Part shown: positions 11,640 through 21,889 of the stretch, one piece after another | How the letters are laid out: each line of letters starts with the position of its first letter | Position numbering within the stretch: position 1 is the stretch's first letter | Assembly: GCA_020726505.1 (NCBI GenBank) | Contig: JAHLEZ010000026.1 | Coordinates: 496,001-560,000 of the forward strand | DNA: 64,000 nt | Reading direction: 5' to 3' | Source: Leptodontidium sp. MPI-SDFR-AT-0119 | Lineage: Eukaryota > Ascomycota > Leotiomycetes > Helotiales > Leptodontidiaceae | Translations under genes and position numbers: made by a program | The notes under the pieces: model-generated | Seen by the model: only the letters and a program-made list of their open reading frames with translations | What the model was told of the DNA's origin: nothing | Database searches by the model: none

Positions 11640-12915
11640 GAAATTCTTGGCGGATAGAGATGCATAGGCTAGAGCTAAGCAGCATAAGTAACACGAAGTC
11701 TCCAGAGTATACCAGCGCGAACCATAGATTGCCAGGCGTCGCGGGCTAGCACACAGTATTACTCATGGCAGAACGCGCAAGGAAGGACGTCTTGGAAGAC
11801 TCCATAGTTCACTTCACGTATGGCGGCGGAGGGGTAGTCTGGTGTAGGATTGGAATCAAGCAGTGGTGCATGGCTGAGAAGGTGAGTTGCCCACAGTCGA
11901 GACGCAAGGATAAAATGACGGTCATGTGACTGACTAAATTGGCGCCGGATACGACTCGGGCTGAAATATTTTTAACCTTGATGATCTGATTCTGCTTATT
12001 AACTTGAAACCTCATACATCAAGCAACAATACAGCAGATCCTTCCCAATTTTACCCTGCAAGAGAATCATGCACTAACGTCCATCCCTGCGGAACGGAAA
12101 ACCCTACGTTCCGGAAAAAATGATAGGTACTTTGACTTTGACCAACTTGAACTTTGTGACACATCGATAAAACCCAAAAATTTATGCAAATCGTATTCGG
12201 TGGCTACTCTTTGAAGCTCTTGAAGCCCTCCCATCAAAAAATCACATTCGTGTCGTCGCCCGTGGGCCTGATCTGCGGGCAGCCTCCGTTTACGATGCAA
12301 GATACTTTTTTGACTATGGCTCCGCTATTAAACTTTTAATACTTTTAATACTTACAAAATAGTCTTATCCGATCTTTAAACCCTTGCTACTATGTTAGTA
12401 ACCGTCATCATCTTTGTGGCTGCTATAGATCGTAAATTTAGACAAGACTACCACGCGGGACAGTACGTCCGTACCTTGAATCGAAGTGACTAACGATATT
12501 TGGTTAGGGTAACGACACCGCGCTCTCCCCGCACCTCATGACGGACGGAATTGAAAACAAATTACTGCCTAAGATTCAAGGCCTGAGGCTCGAACTCCAA
12601 ATATTAAAGGTAAATTCGTGATCTTCGGATTCTGTTTCTATCATCCACTCTCCAATTCCTTCAGCTTCCTTATCAGCGACAAGAATACATCATGCTCAAT
12701 CGAAAGTGGCTTCGAATATCCTATGCCTATGGCTTCCAGAATTCCAGCCTGAGCGACTGGCTGGTCCTGCGCGCTTCCAGTGTACGACGATGTCATAGCC
12801 GCGAGGCCAGCCTCAACACAACGTCTTCTTCAACCTTACTCCGCATCTATGCTATCTCGACGGCTCATCATTACTGAGAACCCTTCCGCCTCCGATCCTC
12901 GAACCTAGTGGAGTA
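11640..12915. other. No supported gene
   Basis: Only isolated ORFs under 80 codons with no recognisable domain or splice structure. The last 250 bp lead directly into the HET pseudogene and may hold its former promoter. Confidence 0.35.
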
Positions 12916-13840
12916 ATGCGTCTGCTACAGTTGGACGGGGGTGGCAACCCCAGCCTGACCGAGTTCTTTGAAGACGATATACCCGAGTATGCTATACTTT
13001 CACACAGATGGGAAGCGGAGGAGGTCACTTTCAAAGATATAACAGACGGCACGAATAGAATCAAGGCTGGCTACGGCAAGATATATTTCTGCGGAGAACA
13101 GGCGAGGCGTGATGGATTGGAATACTTTTGGGTGGACACATGCTGCATCGACAAATCGAGCAGCGCTGAGCTCTCAGAAGCTATCAACTCGATGTTTCGC
13201 TGGTACTAGAAAGCAGCCAGATGCTACGTCTATTTATCCGATGTTTCGATAGGGGATCGGAAAGTAAGTGATGCGTCTGCCGAGTGTACTTGGGAATCTG
13301 CTTTCCGAGTAAGCAAATGGTTCACACGAGGCTGGACCTTACAAGAACTCCTTGCTTCAAGATCAGTTGAATTCTTCTCCCGGGAAGGCAACGGACTAGG
13401 TAATAAGAGAACACTTGAGCAACAAATCCACGAGATTACGGGAATCCCTGCTACGGCGTTTCGAGAATATCCTCTCTCCCAATTCGACGTCGAGGAACGA
13501 TTCTCGTGGGCGAAAAGTCGACAGACTACACGCGGAGAAGACAAGGCGTATTCGCTATTTGGCATTTTCGATGTCCACATGCCCCTTCTTTATGGCGAAG
13601 GAGAAGACAAGGCGTTTCGGCGGCTCCGAGAGGCAATCAACAAACCTTTGAAAAGTAAGTCTTATCCCTAAGATTGATGTCTAACACATCTGTTAAGACT
13701 AGCGCTAACTAGTAGTTCAGGCCCTGAGAAAGACGTACTTCGTCACCTACCGTATGCTGAAGAGGCGCCTTTCGGCACACTGCCATACTACTCTTGCTAC
13801 AAAGCGGAGCTTGGGCTGGTGAGGCTAACCTTGCATTCTT
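12916..13840 (+). pseudogene. HET-domain (heterokaryon incompatibility) pseudogene
   Basis: The frame starting at 12916 has the hallmark HET segments in order: YAILSHRWEAEEVTFKD (near residue 25), GLEYFWVDTCCIDKSSSAEL, CYVYLSDV, FTRGWTLQELLA and MPLLYGEGEDKAFRRLREAI. A TAG at 13207-13209 breaks the frame after MFRWY, again where CAG would fit. A canonical intron follows (donor GTAAGT at 13655, branch CTAAC, acceptor near 13720) and the next exon reads KDVLRHLPYAEEAPF, a linker typical of HET proteins that continue into a NACHT domain. No NACHT domain follows, so the gene is both nonsense-mutated and truncated at its 3' side. Family members trigger cell death when unlike individuals fuse. Confidence 0.85.
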
Positions 13841-14050
13841 GTTTCTTTAAGCTAACGGCTGACACAGGACAAGAGGCTCAGAGTTGAAAGCCTAAATCAT
13901 ACAACTAACTATGATGTAGCTCTTCTCTTACGAAGTAACTCTAGGCCATACTGTACACGCCTCGGCTGTAGTTGCTCCGCGCCACAAAAATAACATGAGG
14001 GTAAAAGGCGAGGCATATCGATTTAAGGTTTAGATTAACCTTGTTTCGAT

Positions 14051-14459
14051 ATGATTCTCATCCCAGGTGCTGGTGGAAGCCAGTTTCTTCCCAGGTTGAT
14101 CGGCCGTAGGCGTGCCATGGAGTATATCCTCAGCGGGAACGACATCAGTGCTGTTGAAGCTGCGGAGATCGGTTGGATCAACAAGGCTTTCGATACCACA
14201 GAAGCAATGAACGGCCAACCTCAATTCTCGCTTCGTCTTGTTCTCACTTCCAGCCATCGGTCTTGCCAAACAATCGATCAATGCGGCAGTGAAGCCGCAG
14301 CTCAGCGAGCTCTTGGCGGATTCAGACAGATTTCTGCAGACTCTGAACAACCCTCAGCTTCCGGTACTGACCGGCAAAATATTGGAGCTTTGTGGTAACC
14401 AGTCAGATACTGTTGCTGAGCAGTTTTTCGGAGAGACCATTCCATTGCTGTACCAGTAG
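14051..14459 (+). pseudogene. Enoyl-CoA hydratase/isomerase C-terminal fragment
   Basis: The first frame reads IPGAGGSQFLPRLIGRRRAM followed by EYILSGNDISAVEAAEIGW, the GGxQxLPRxxG region and following helix of crotonase-fold enzymes. Near 14230 a frameshift moves the reading to the frame starting at 14238 (FSLPAIGLAKQSINAAVKPQ), which ends at a stop at 14457-14459. The N-terminal two thirds, including the oxyanion-hole region, are absent. It is a dead fragment lying immediately upstream of the deaminase ORF, so the junction between them is probably a rearrangement. Confidence 0.75.
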
Positions 14460-14557
14460 AGATGTATCGAGATCGATGGGCCATCTTTTCGGCAAACAAA
14501 GACCAAAACAATCTATTGGGGGCTGGAGTTACGCATCCATCAAAGACTGCTGGAAAA

Positions 14558-15889
14558 TGACCCCTCATCGAACAACTGCATGATACAATTCACAGTCGAT
14601 CGATCAGAGCGACAAAGACACTTGAAGAAAGCAGGCGTAGGGTAAAAGATCTGCAAAGCCTATTTGCTAGTCTTGAGAGCATAACCAATCCTAATATGGA
14701 GATCATCGAAGTAGAGGGAGTAGTAGAAGTGGTAGGGGAGATCGTGAAGCAGGTTCATGCATTCTCTTTGGCCACTGATCTCAGTCGAGCTCTTCAGACT
14801 TCGATGATCGACCCAACATTGAGGGCATATCTACCAGAAGCGATTGGGAAATTGGGCCGATACTACTCTGCTACGTCCGAGCTCGTCTGCGCTGCAAGAC
14901 ATAGGGATTGTAGGCTCTTTGAGAGCATTGAGGTGGAGCCGTTCCAGATCTCTATGCCTGCCTCTTTATCGGCGTCACATTGGAAAGTTCACGCAGAGAT
15001 ACAGCTCCTCTTCTTTTATGAGGTTCATCCAAGCCGACAGCGACCAAGATTTATCTGCTCAAGCAAGAGTGCTTGCTACCTATGCAATCTATTCTTCTCC
15101 ATCCATGGTGGCTTCTATGTGCCCCGGACTCACGGCAGGCTCTACGCCCGTTGGATGTTGCCAGACTGGATGAACATTCCGGCAGACCGGTCTGAGGAGT
15201 TCAGTCGCATTTCCATGCTATTGAAAGAGATAATAGATGGTAGGGTCCTAAGGGCATCGAGATCGAAGAGGAAGAAACGATATCATTATCCCAACGAGAG
15301 CGTCTTGCTACCACTCGCATCTTGGTCGTCCTCTGGTATTTCTGCTAAACCCTCAGCCCAAGCTTCCATATCTCCAATTCGATCTCAGTCTGGATCTGTC
15401 CACAGGTATCCGGTCGAAGGTCCCTTCCAATACACAGCACTGCCTCTAACTCCACCGAGCTCGCCTTCGCAACCTGATCACATTGACGACAGCGACTTAG
15501 AGAGAGTGTGTACACCTACCCCAGATCATGTTTCTCTTCTTACCATCGAAGATAAGGAGCTGCCTTATAGCCGATTGGTTTCTTTGACAACGCCGTCACT
15601 TCATTTGGAGCTGGGCACGCTATCTCTTACGTTTGATTTTCTTCATGTTCTTGCGGGATGGCTTTCCGTTACACAGATCGAGGATGATACCGGATTGAGT
15701 CGAGACAATCACATTATTGAGGTGGAGAATATTCCCACTACAGCGGAACTCAAAATTGACTGCTCCCATGACTCAAATGAGCTTACATTCCAGTTGCGGT
15801 CAGCTCAAAGGGGACTCATCTGCATCTGGTTCGCATGGGAGGAAGCTACAAGTATCTCAAGTTACCCCCTTCTCTTACCCTTGGGATGA
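14558..15889 (+). CDS. OTT_1508-like deaminase-domain protein, probably N-terminally truncated
   Basis: From ATG 14696 the ORF gives 397 aa. A zinc-deaminase signature is clear: HAE at residues 99-101 (WKVHAEIQLLFFYEV) and CYLC at 127-130 after an SKS motif, followed by the family-typical HGGFYVPRTHGRLY. This combination (HAE, SK..CxxC, THG.LY) is that of the OTT_1508-like deaminases, which are expanded in fungi; members are predicted nucleic-acid or nucleotide deaminases with unknown substrates. The same frame stays open upstream of the ATG to 14561 (after a TGA at 14558-14560) and codes for a plausible amphipathic helix (KTLEESRRRVKDLQSLFASL). The gene therefore once began further upstream and now abuts an enoyl-CoA hydratase fragment. 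The C-terminal half is Ser/Pro-rich. An upstream exon cannot be excluded. Confidence 0.75.
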
Positions 15890-16254
15890 AACTTCTGTGG
15901 AGGCTCTTATCTCTCCTTAATGGCAGGCGATGGAGTGTTGTTCTCTCGTGGAAAGACATCTGCTTAGGGAGTATGCCTTCGTGTTTGAGTAATTCAGGTT
16001 CCCTGCTCTTAATATGTTAGGATAGCAATATGTCGTCCCCTTTTGAGCTTTACTGCATGTCGTATTTCCGTGACTTCGAACAGCATAGTTGCGCTAGAAG
16101 GTCCAGATCGCGGACAAGAAAGAGGTGAGGGGTCACATACGCTCAGGCATTTTTCTAATCGATCGGTCGATGCTTTTTGCGATGTGCAACAAAAGACGGC
16201 TGCCTTTTATGCACAGTGATAGTGATAATTGATTGATTGATTACTCTCTACAGG
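15890..16254. other. No gene; motif shared with two other sites
   Basis: TGCGATGTGCAACAAAA is at 16178-16194, identical or nearly so to 6702-6718 and 8930-8946. Otherwise nothing was recognised. Confidence 0.4.
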
Positions 16255-17997
16255 GGTCAGCAAACGTTAAATCGCCACTTCATGCTGCTTTTAATGTCAC
16301 ACCACGAAGGCAAATGCTAGACTTGAGGTTATTCATTAAATTACTACCATTTTTTATAGGCTCCATATGCATCAATAGTATCCTTACATCGCTGGTGCAT
16401 AGTATACACGAGTTCCCTAACTTCTACATCTGTAATTATATCCCAGGCTTCTTAGACAGCTATACGAAGGCTCCGAGAGTTTCTATAAACCTCATTCGTG
16501 GGACAGCATACCTCTGCCCTAAATCAAAATCCTTCTTATCAAACCCCTTAGTAATCTTCTTAAAGAGTACACGTTGAGTTGGAAGTTGATCATGTGATGA
16601 ATTCGCCAAAGTGCGTAATCCTAAGTGAAGATCTCTTCGGCCTTTTGGAGTAGAGAAGGGTAAAGGTGTTTTTGGAGGCTCTAAGAGTAAGGTAGGTGTC
16701 TCCTGAGAAGTCGATTTGATTGGTTTATTACTATTCTCTAGTAATAATCGACTCATTAGAAGCTTGGCAGCAGAGACTGGCCATAACCCACTAGCTTTCC
16801 AACCAGCCTTAATATTACTAGGTGTAATACTAGCTTTGCGTGCCTTTTGATAGCATAAGAGGAAGTTGCGCTTTCCAATTGGTGTTGAATCGATTAAAGA
16901 ACTCAATGTATATAGCTCTTTTCGGTAGGCAGCCTTTAGTGGAGAGAAAATCGACAAATCCAAAGGTTGTAAGACGTGTAACGTATATGCAGGTAAAAAT
17001 AAAAGGTATATATTATGCTCACAGCACCTCCACAAGAATTCAGTAGTCTCATGACTGCCGTGGCCATCTAGAATAAGTAATCGAGCTGAATGATCACGTG
17101 GTTTGGTTTGAGGAATAAATATCTTCTCAAGCCATTCAAGAGCAGTAGCATCAATTATCCACCCATTCTCTATTGCAATGAAGTCCCAAGACTTAAATAA
17201 GTCTAATTGAGCTGGAAGCCACTGTTGTTGAACACTTTTGCCCTTGTAAATCACAAGAGATTCAGTTGACGCTCCCATAGCTGATACACACTCAATCAAC
17301 GAGGTCCAGGCACGTGAACCAGGTTGTTTCCCTTGAACTCTTGCTCGTTCAGCATGCCCTACAATATATCCATTGACTCCATAACCTTCCATGATGCCAG
17401 CTTCGTCCATATTCCATCGTTGCGTAGCTGGAATTGCCTTGATTGCTGGAACCTCTAGTTTTTGAAACCATGGCCAAATAACCTCAGTTGTAGCGCAATT
17501 CACACGCACTGAATCGACGTTGAGTTGCCTTTTGGTCTTAAGAATAGGGTGGCGTGCCAAAAACCGGTATATCCACCGCTTTCCGAGTGGTAAATGGTCC
17601 CCTTGAAGAGCTAGAAGTCGTTCTCCAAAAACCTTGATCTGCGCATGAGTAACGCCACGACCAAGGACCTCTTGATTAAGGACCCATTCAGCTAATCGAT
17701 CTTCAATTACTGTAGGAAGCCTTTGAAGATAGCTAGCGCCTTCTTAGTGTGATTCGGAAGTGAATTGTCGGCCTTGCAGTGTAGACCTAGGAACTCCTCA
17801 CTCTAGGGCAGCCTTCCGTAAGGACTTTCCATTTTCTACCTCTCTGAGTGCACAGCTGATATCGTGCTCGGTGTATTTGAGCTTCATTATAACAAGAGTA
17901 TAAATTCTAAATTTCAGAAGAATCGATTAAAGAATAAAGAAGTTATTAATTATTAAAGTGGGAGGATGTAAATGGCGGTGAGTTAAGCGAGGTGGCC
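16255..17997 (-). mobile_element. Pogo/Fot1-type DNA transposon, boundaries tentative
   Basis: Diverged inverted ends bracket the transposase: GGTCAGCAAACGTTAA plus TCGCCAC on the left, and the complement of GGCCACCTCGCTTAACTCAC plus CGCCA on the right. A clean TA duplication is not visible, so the exact ends are uncertain. The right end contains CACCTCGCTTAA, a motif also seen near 26.6, 26.97, 40.9 and 63.96 kb. Confidence 0.5.
16460..17887 (-). pseudogene. Pogo/Fot1-type DDE transposase with RIP-like stops
   Basis: The coding frame starts at an ATG at 17885-17887 (MKLKYTEHDISCALREVENG), an N-terminal helix-turn-helix of the CENP-B/psq type. It is broken by TGA at 17798-17800, where Trp (TGG) fits, and by TAA a little further. 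From 17560 the frame is open to the stop at 16460. The DDE-1 catalytic core is intact in sequence: WNMDEAG (first Asp), LLILDGHGSHET (second Asp) and VLQPLDLSIFSPLKAAYR (third Asp). The protein would cut and paste its own element. Stops in the DNA-binding part mean this copy cannot make a full transposase. Confidence 0.85.
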
Positions 17998-18564
17998 GGA
18001 ATGGGGGGGTGGGGACTGACTCAATCCTTCATCTCTACGCCTCGACCTCCATCACCACTGGTACCTTACGACATAATGTTGGACAGAATCTGTCTCGAGC
18101 TTCAAGATATGGTCTTCGAGCTAGTAAACACCGTTGGATTATTCTCTCCGCGTCATAGTGAGGCATTTCACATCAGCTTATAAATAAAGTTTTTTATATG
18201 CATAAAAGACTGTATCTCAAAATCTACTTGAATTTGACTTTTGATCAGATGTGTGCGGTAATCTCTTTGCAGTCTCCTGCCAACTGGTACAATTACATAC
18301 GACGACAAGAATGCACAAAGTTGCATAGACCTCTGTTACGGCACGCAAGAACTCGTGAATAGAGTCATCACTTGCAGCGTTGACAACGATGGGAGAACAA
18401 TGGAGACAGTATCAATTTTATTCAGTTTTAATCCTTCAAATCCAGCGCTTCCGACTATTCCCCCAACTGTGAGGCTGGCGCAGCTTAGGGTGATTATCAT
18501 AGAGTGCCATACAACCACACTTCATGTAGGGCCCTTCCCGAACATAGGTATGTCTGCCGACCGC
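17998..18564. other. No supported gene
   Basis: A short ORF at 17992-18183 and one opposite the ABM gene were examined and lack support. This stretch is the 3' side of the minus-strand ABM-like gene. Confidence 0.35.
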
Positions 18565-19032
18565 CTATTCTATAACCGGAGTAACCGGCTGACCCATGAT
18601 GACTCCGTACTTCCCATGCATAACGTCCATCTTATAGCTTTGAGCAGGGTAGGCAAGCATATCCTTAAGCTCATCACCCCGCAAGAACTGCTGTCCTCCG
18701 GGCCCGACGTTATGTGCTTCGCGTCCCTTAAAGTCCGGGAAAGTCTCGAAAATGAAGAATGTCGATTTATTGAATCTCAGGCCAAACCAAGGTCCGGTTA
18801 ACGGCTCGTCGTCGACGCCGCGATTAACGTCCCTCAAGAAGGCTTGGAGCGCCTCTTCTTTGCCGGGCTTCGCGACGAGTTGGACAAAGTAAGCTTTTCT
18901 ACCTGGCGTATCATCGCCGGCTCCATGCAATTCGAAATGGAACTGATCTTTGTCCTCCTCGAACGATATCGGCTTCGGGTTGGGAAACGGCTGCTCGAAC
19001 TCAGTGAGCGGAGTACGATCGATATACGCCAT
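18565..19032 (-). CDS. ABM-superfamily (dimeric alpha/beta-barrel) protein, 155 aa
   Basis: A single uninterrupted exon encodes 155 aa. Residues about 47-135 (AYFVQLVAKPGKEEALQAFL, then FETFPDFKGREAHNVGPGGQ) fit the antibiotic-biosynthesis-monooxygenase fold: a strand, an amphipathic helix with GKEEAL, and a later F.IFETF.D..GR..H motif. Small stand-alone members oxidise aromatic metabolites without cofactors or act as non-catalytic dimers; the substrate cannot be predicted. The length is normal for a stand-alone protein with a short N-terminal extension. No stop or frameshift is present, in contrast to the surrounding debris. The region 5' of it (19033-19140) is probably its promoter. Confidence 0.65.
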   Translation of the reverse strand: MAYIDRTPLTEFEQPFPNPKPISFEEDKDQFHFELHGAGDDTPGRKAYFVQLVAKPGKEEALQAFLRDVNRGVDDEPLTGPWFGLRFNKSTFFIFETFPDFKGREAHNVGPGGQQFLRGDELKDMLAYPAQSYKMDVMHGKYGVIMGQPVTPVIE

Positions 19033-19856
19033 TTTTGCTTCGTGTTTTTGGTGTTGTTGGTTGGTGAGAGATGAATGTGAGGAGGTACAGAATGTAAGCT
19101 AAACCTGGGGAGTTGAAATTAGGAGGAGAAACCATCAGATATATACTCAAGTATTCCAAGCCACGATCATAATGCCGAGCTAACCGTAGACCTAGGCAGT
19201 TATTAAGTTTCTACAAATACGAATAGCGAAATGAGTTGGTCCAAAGAATCCGATGTCACAAACCCGCTGATTCCGGCTACCTACTCTACCTAATTGGTGA
19301 AGAAAGGGAGAAGTACCTGCCGCACTCTACCGCATCGGCCTGGCCATAATCCGAAAACTCAAAGAATCTAACTTGCCGAATAGCGTCGGGAATGTCTGAA
19401 CCACGACTGCGCGACGCGGCGCATGTAGCAACGAATAAATTCACTAAAAATAACTTCCCTTTGGTCCATATGGCGAAGCTTTCGGATTTACGGCTTTAAT
19501 ACTCGTACAAGCCTGCGAGTACTTCGCCAAGTTGAAAATCTTCGACGAGATCAATCAAGTCGTTTGATTCTGGATCTCTTTCTCGTACCGTCAGGCCGCC
19601 CCAAAGTTCGTGGTGTAGGATTCAAGAAGAAGAAAATGAGCGGGAAAGGAACGAAGAGAGCCAAGAATATAAGCATTAGAGAGTTTTCAATGCTTGGTCA
19701 AAACTTCTCAAGCCGTAACTATTACTTTTGAATTCATGCTGGCTATAAAGAGTATAACTGATGTAGCTGCGGCCCATGACGAATAGTTCCTGCAGGGGGG
19801 CTCGTAGCATCAATATGATGTGTGGACTGCATTTGCCTCATAAATGATCGGTTTCA

Positions 19857-20459
19857 TTAATTGATTTGATTTAATTTGATGTTTCCCATTGGCTGTGCAC
19901 GGCCGCTCGCCCCATGTAGCCCGACTAATGACCAGTCTTGTGAAATGGTAGCACTAGAGCCAGAAGAGTTGGCGGCCATATCTCGGAAAATGATATAGAT
20001 TTCTCTCGGGGGATTAGCTGGATCCAATGTACCAGATCCACAGACCTTACCACGAAGGAGAGTAAGCCGACCATCTTCACCAATGCACGAGGGCTCTGGG
20101 GGGTCCTAGGCGATTATCAGGCATGTAATTAAGAGTAGAGAGTCGAATGCATCACTCACCAAGTCTGCGGCTATTTCGAAATTGCTGTCTCGTAGTGCAG
20201 ATTCCCTAAGACCTGGTGTGTCACTGGACATGGTTATTACCCTTTCAACGCCTTTGGTACCATGAACTCACCTGTTCAAAGGCGGCGTAATGTCTTCCGC
20301 TGTTTCGGTCGTAGTCTCGTGGGGCAAGCATGTCGCAGCAGTGGGATTCTTCTCTGTCAGCAGATGTGTATCCCAACTTGGCTTCTGACTTACGTAGAAA
20401 GAGTCACCCACTAAAGTAGGTCCTGCCTCGCTGAGGGGCGGTGCGCTCATACTGTTCAT
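19857..20459 (-). CDS. Three-exon hypothetical protein, 160 aa
   Basis: Exons 20272-20459, 20160-20205 and 19857-20105 join in frame to a 160-aa protein ending at TAA 19857-19859. Both introns have GTGAGT donors and TAG acceptors (intron 1 20206-20271, intron 2 20106-20159); the middle exon is only 46 nt. The protein starts MNSMSAPPLSEAGPTLVGDS, has a Thr-rich middle and a C-terminal part (IGEDGRLTLLRGKVCGSGTL) that looks folded. No domain is recognised. There is no signal peptide. The ordered splice sites and open frame make a real gene likely, although expression is unproved. It is divergently placed from the GFA gene only in the sense of tandem minus-strand neighbours 235 bp apart. Confidence 0.55.
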
Positions 20460-20694
20460 GTAGATGAGTGGTGGTGAGCTTAGGAGCTGAGTAAACCTAA
20501 CTTCTGACTGACTGCTCCAAACTTCTTCTGAGCCGCGCGATTTTCAACGTGGATTCATTCATCCATTTATTCACTCATTCGTTCACTAATTGATTGCATT
20601 GAATTGAAATGTATGCACATGTTGCGAGATCGTTTGTCTCATCGGTAGATCTAAGCGACAGAACCACAGTAGCCATCTGCTGTACTAGGAACAT

Positions 20695-21344
20695 TCAAAC
20701 ATCCCCTGGAGGTGGCTGTATCCGATCAAATTGCGCCGCACCCTCGACAGGTGGCAACCACGCAACTCTTGTCCCAGTAAACACCTCCATATCGGGCTTC
20801 AACATCGTCTCCGCAAGTCGGAAGTCGTCGACGGGGCCGAGACGGAGAAGGAGTGCCGCTGGGAAGCCAGAGCTCACGCGGTACATCAAGACCCCACAAG
20901 TGACGCAGAAGTGATTGCTCATAGTGTTCCCACTAACAGTAGTTTGATGGTGGCTGAAAGATCTGAGGTTTTCCTTGCCTCGTATGAATCGTACATCTGT
21001 CGTTTTAACCATGAAGGCAGAGCAAAACATGGAGGAGCTGATCTTGCGACAGTCGGCACAGTGGCAGTTAAATCGATTTAACACGGAATGACTTTCGGTA
21101 GGCTGAGTTGGCGGGTTAATATACTTTTTCGACCTTTGAGTGCTTCTTGAAATCCCGTAAAGGAATATGGGGAATAAATAAAAGCAGTACGTACGAAAGC
21201 AAGCTGTACCGTACCGCAGAGGCATGTTGAGGTGGCTTCTTTATCATTGGACCAACCGTCTCGCGCGAGGCTAGCCAGGGGGAGAAAGCTATCGATGTTC
21301 CTGTTGTCGACGGTAGCCATGGTAACTTTCATGAACGTGCTCAA
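20695..21344 (-). CDS. GFA/Mss4-like zinc protein (CENP-V/GFA family)
   Basis: Exon 1 (21195-21344) and exon 2 (20695-21102) join across a 92-nt intron (21103-21194, donor GTACGT, acceptor CAG) to 185 aa. The three cysteine pairs of the GFA fold are present: STCLCGTVQLAF, FNCHCADCRKISSSMF and HFCVTCGVLMYR. The family is named after a bacterial glutathione-dependent formaldehyde-activating enzyme; most fungal members have no known substrate but bind zinc. The start could be Met-1 (21344) or Met-9. No broken codons. A second GFA-type gene is at 60.5 kb, but the two are only distantly alike. Confidence 0.8.
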
Positions 21345-21775
21345 GCGTAGAGTTTCGACCTAGTCCTCGGTAGAGTTTCTGAGTTTGATATCTTGTCGAG
21401 GATGAAAATCTGAAGATGGTACTGGATACGGGCCAGGCAAGGTACGTTACGTACGCACAGAACGAGTGCCGGGTGATCATAAACTTTATACATATATCAT
21501 ATGTTATTCCAAAGCAAAAATAGCACACCATAGTATTCATTACAAACCAGGAGTTAATCTAAAGGAAAGTACTGATCTAGTGACTTTTGGAACGGCACGA
21601 ACAGCAGCCGAGTTAGCGCCGAACGACTTTAGACCGAGTTGTACTTCGAACATGGTAGCATTTCTCCCATAAAAGAGAGTACCGTATCTACTCAAGTCAT
21701 CTGCGCGATCCGCTGTCTGAGAGTATGATATCCACACTGCCCCAGTCAAAACGGAGGGGTTCTAACAAGAATATA

Positions 21776-21889
21776 CTCGGCTTCTGCGTGGGACTGAACC
21801 TATCCACAGTGGGTTTGCAAGGGACTTTTGGTTACAAGTAGATACCTGTGTTCTTACCCCAGTCGGTTCAGTCCCACGCAGAAAGCGAG
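21776..21889. repeat. 114-bp MITE-like element with TA flanks
   Basis: CTCGGCTTCTGCGTGGGACT plus GAACC on the left is matched by the complement GGTTCAGTCCCACGCAGAAA plus GCGAG on the right, with two differences in 25 bp. TA stands on both sides (21774-21775 and 21890-21891), the signature of Tc1/mariner-type insertion. No ORF inside. Confidence 0.65.

Noticed and set aside
16255..17997. Exact TA target duplication for the 16-18 kb pogo element
   Set aside because: No TA pair is placed consistently at both diverged ends; boundaries kept tentative.
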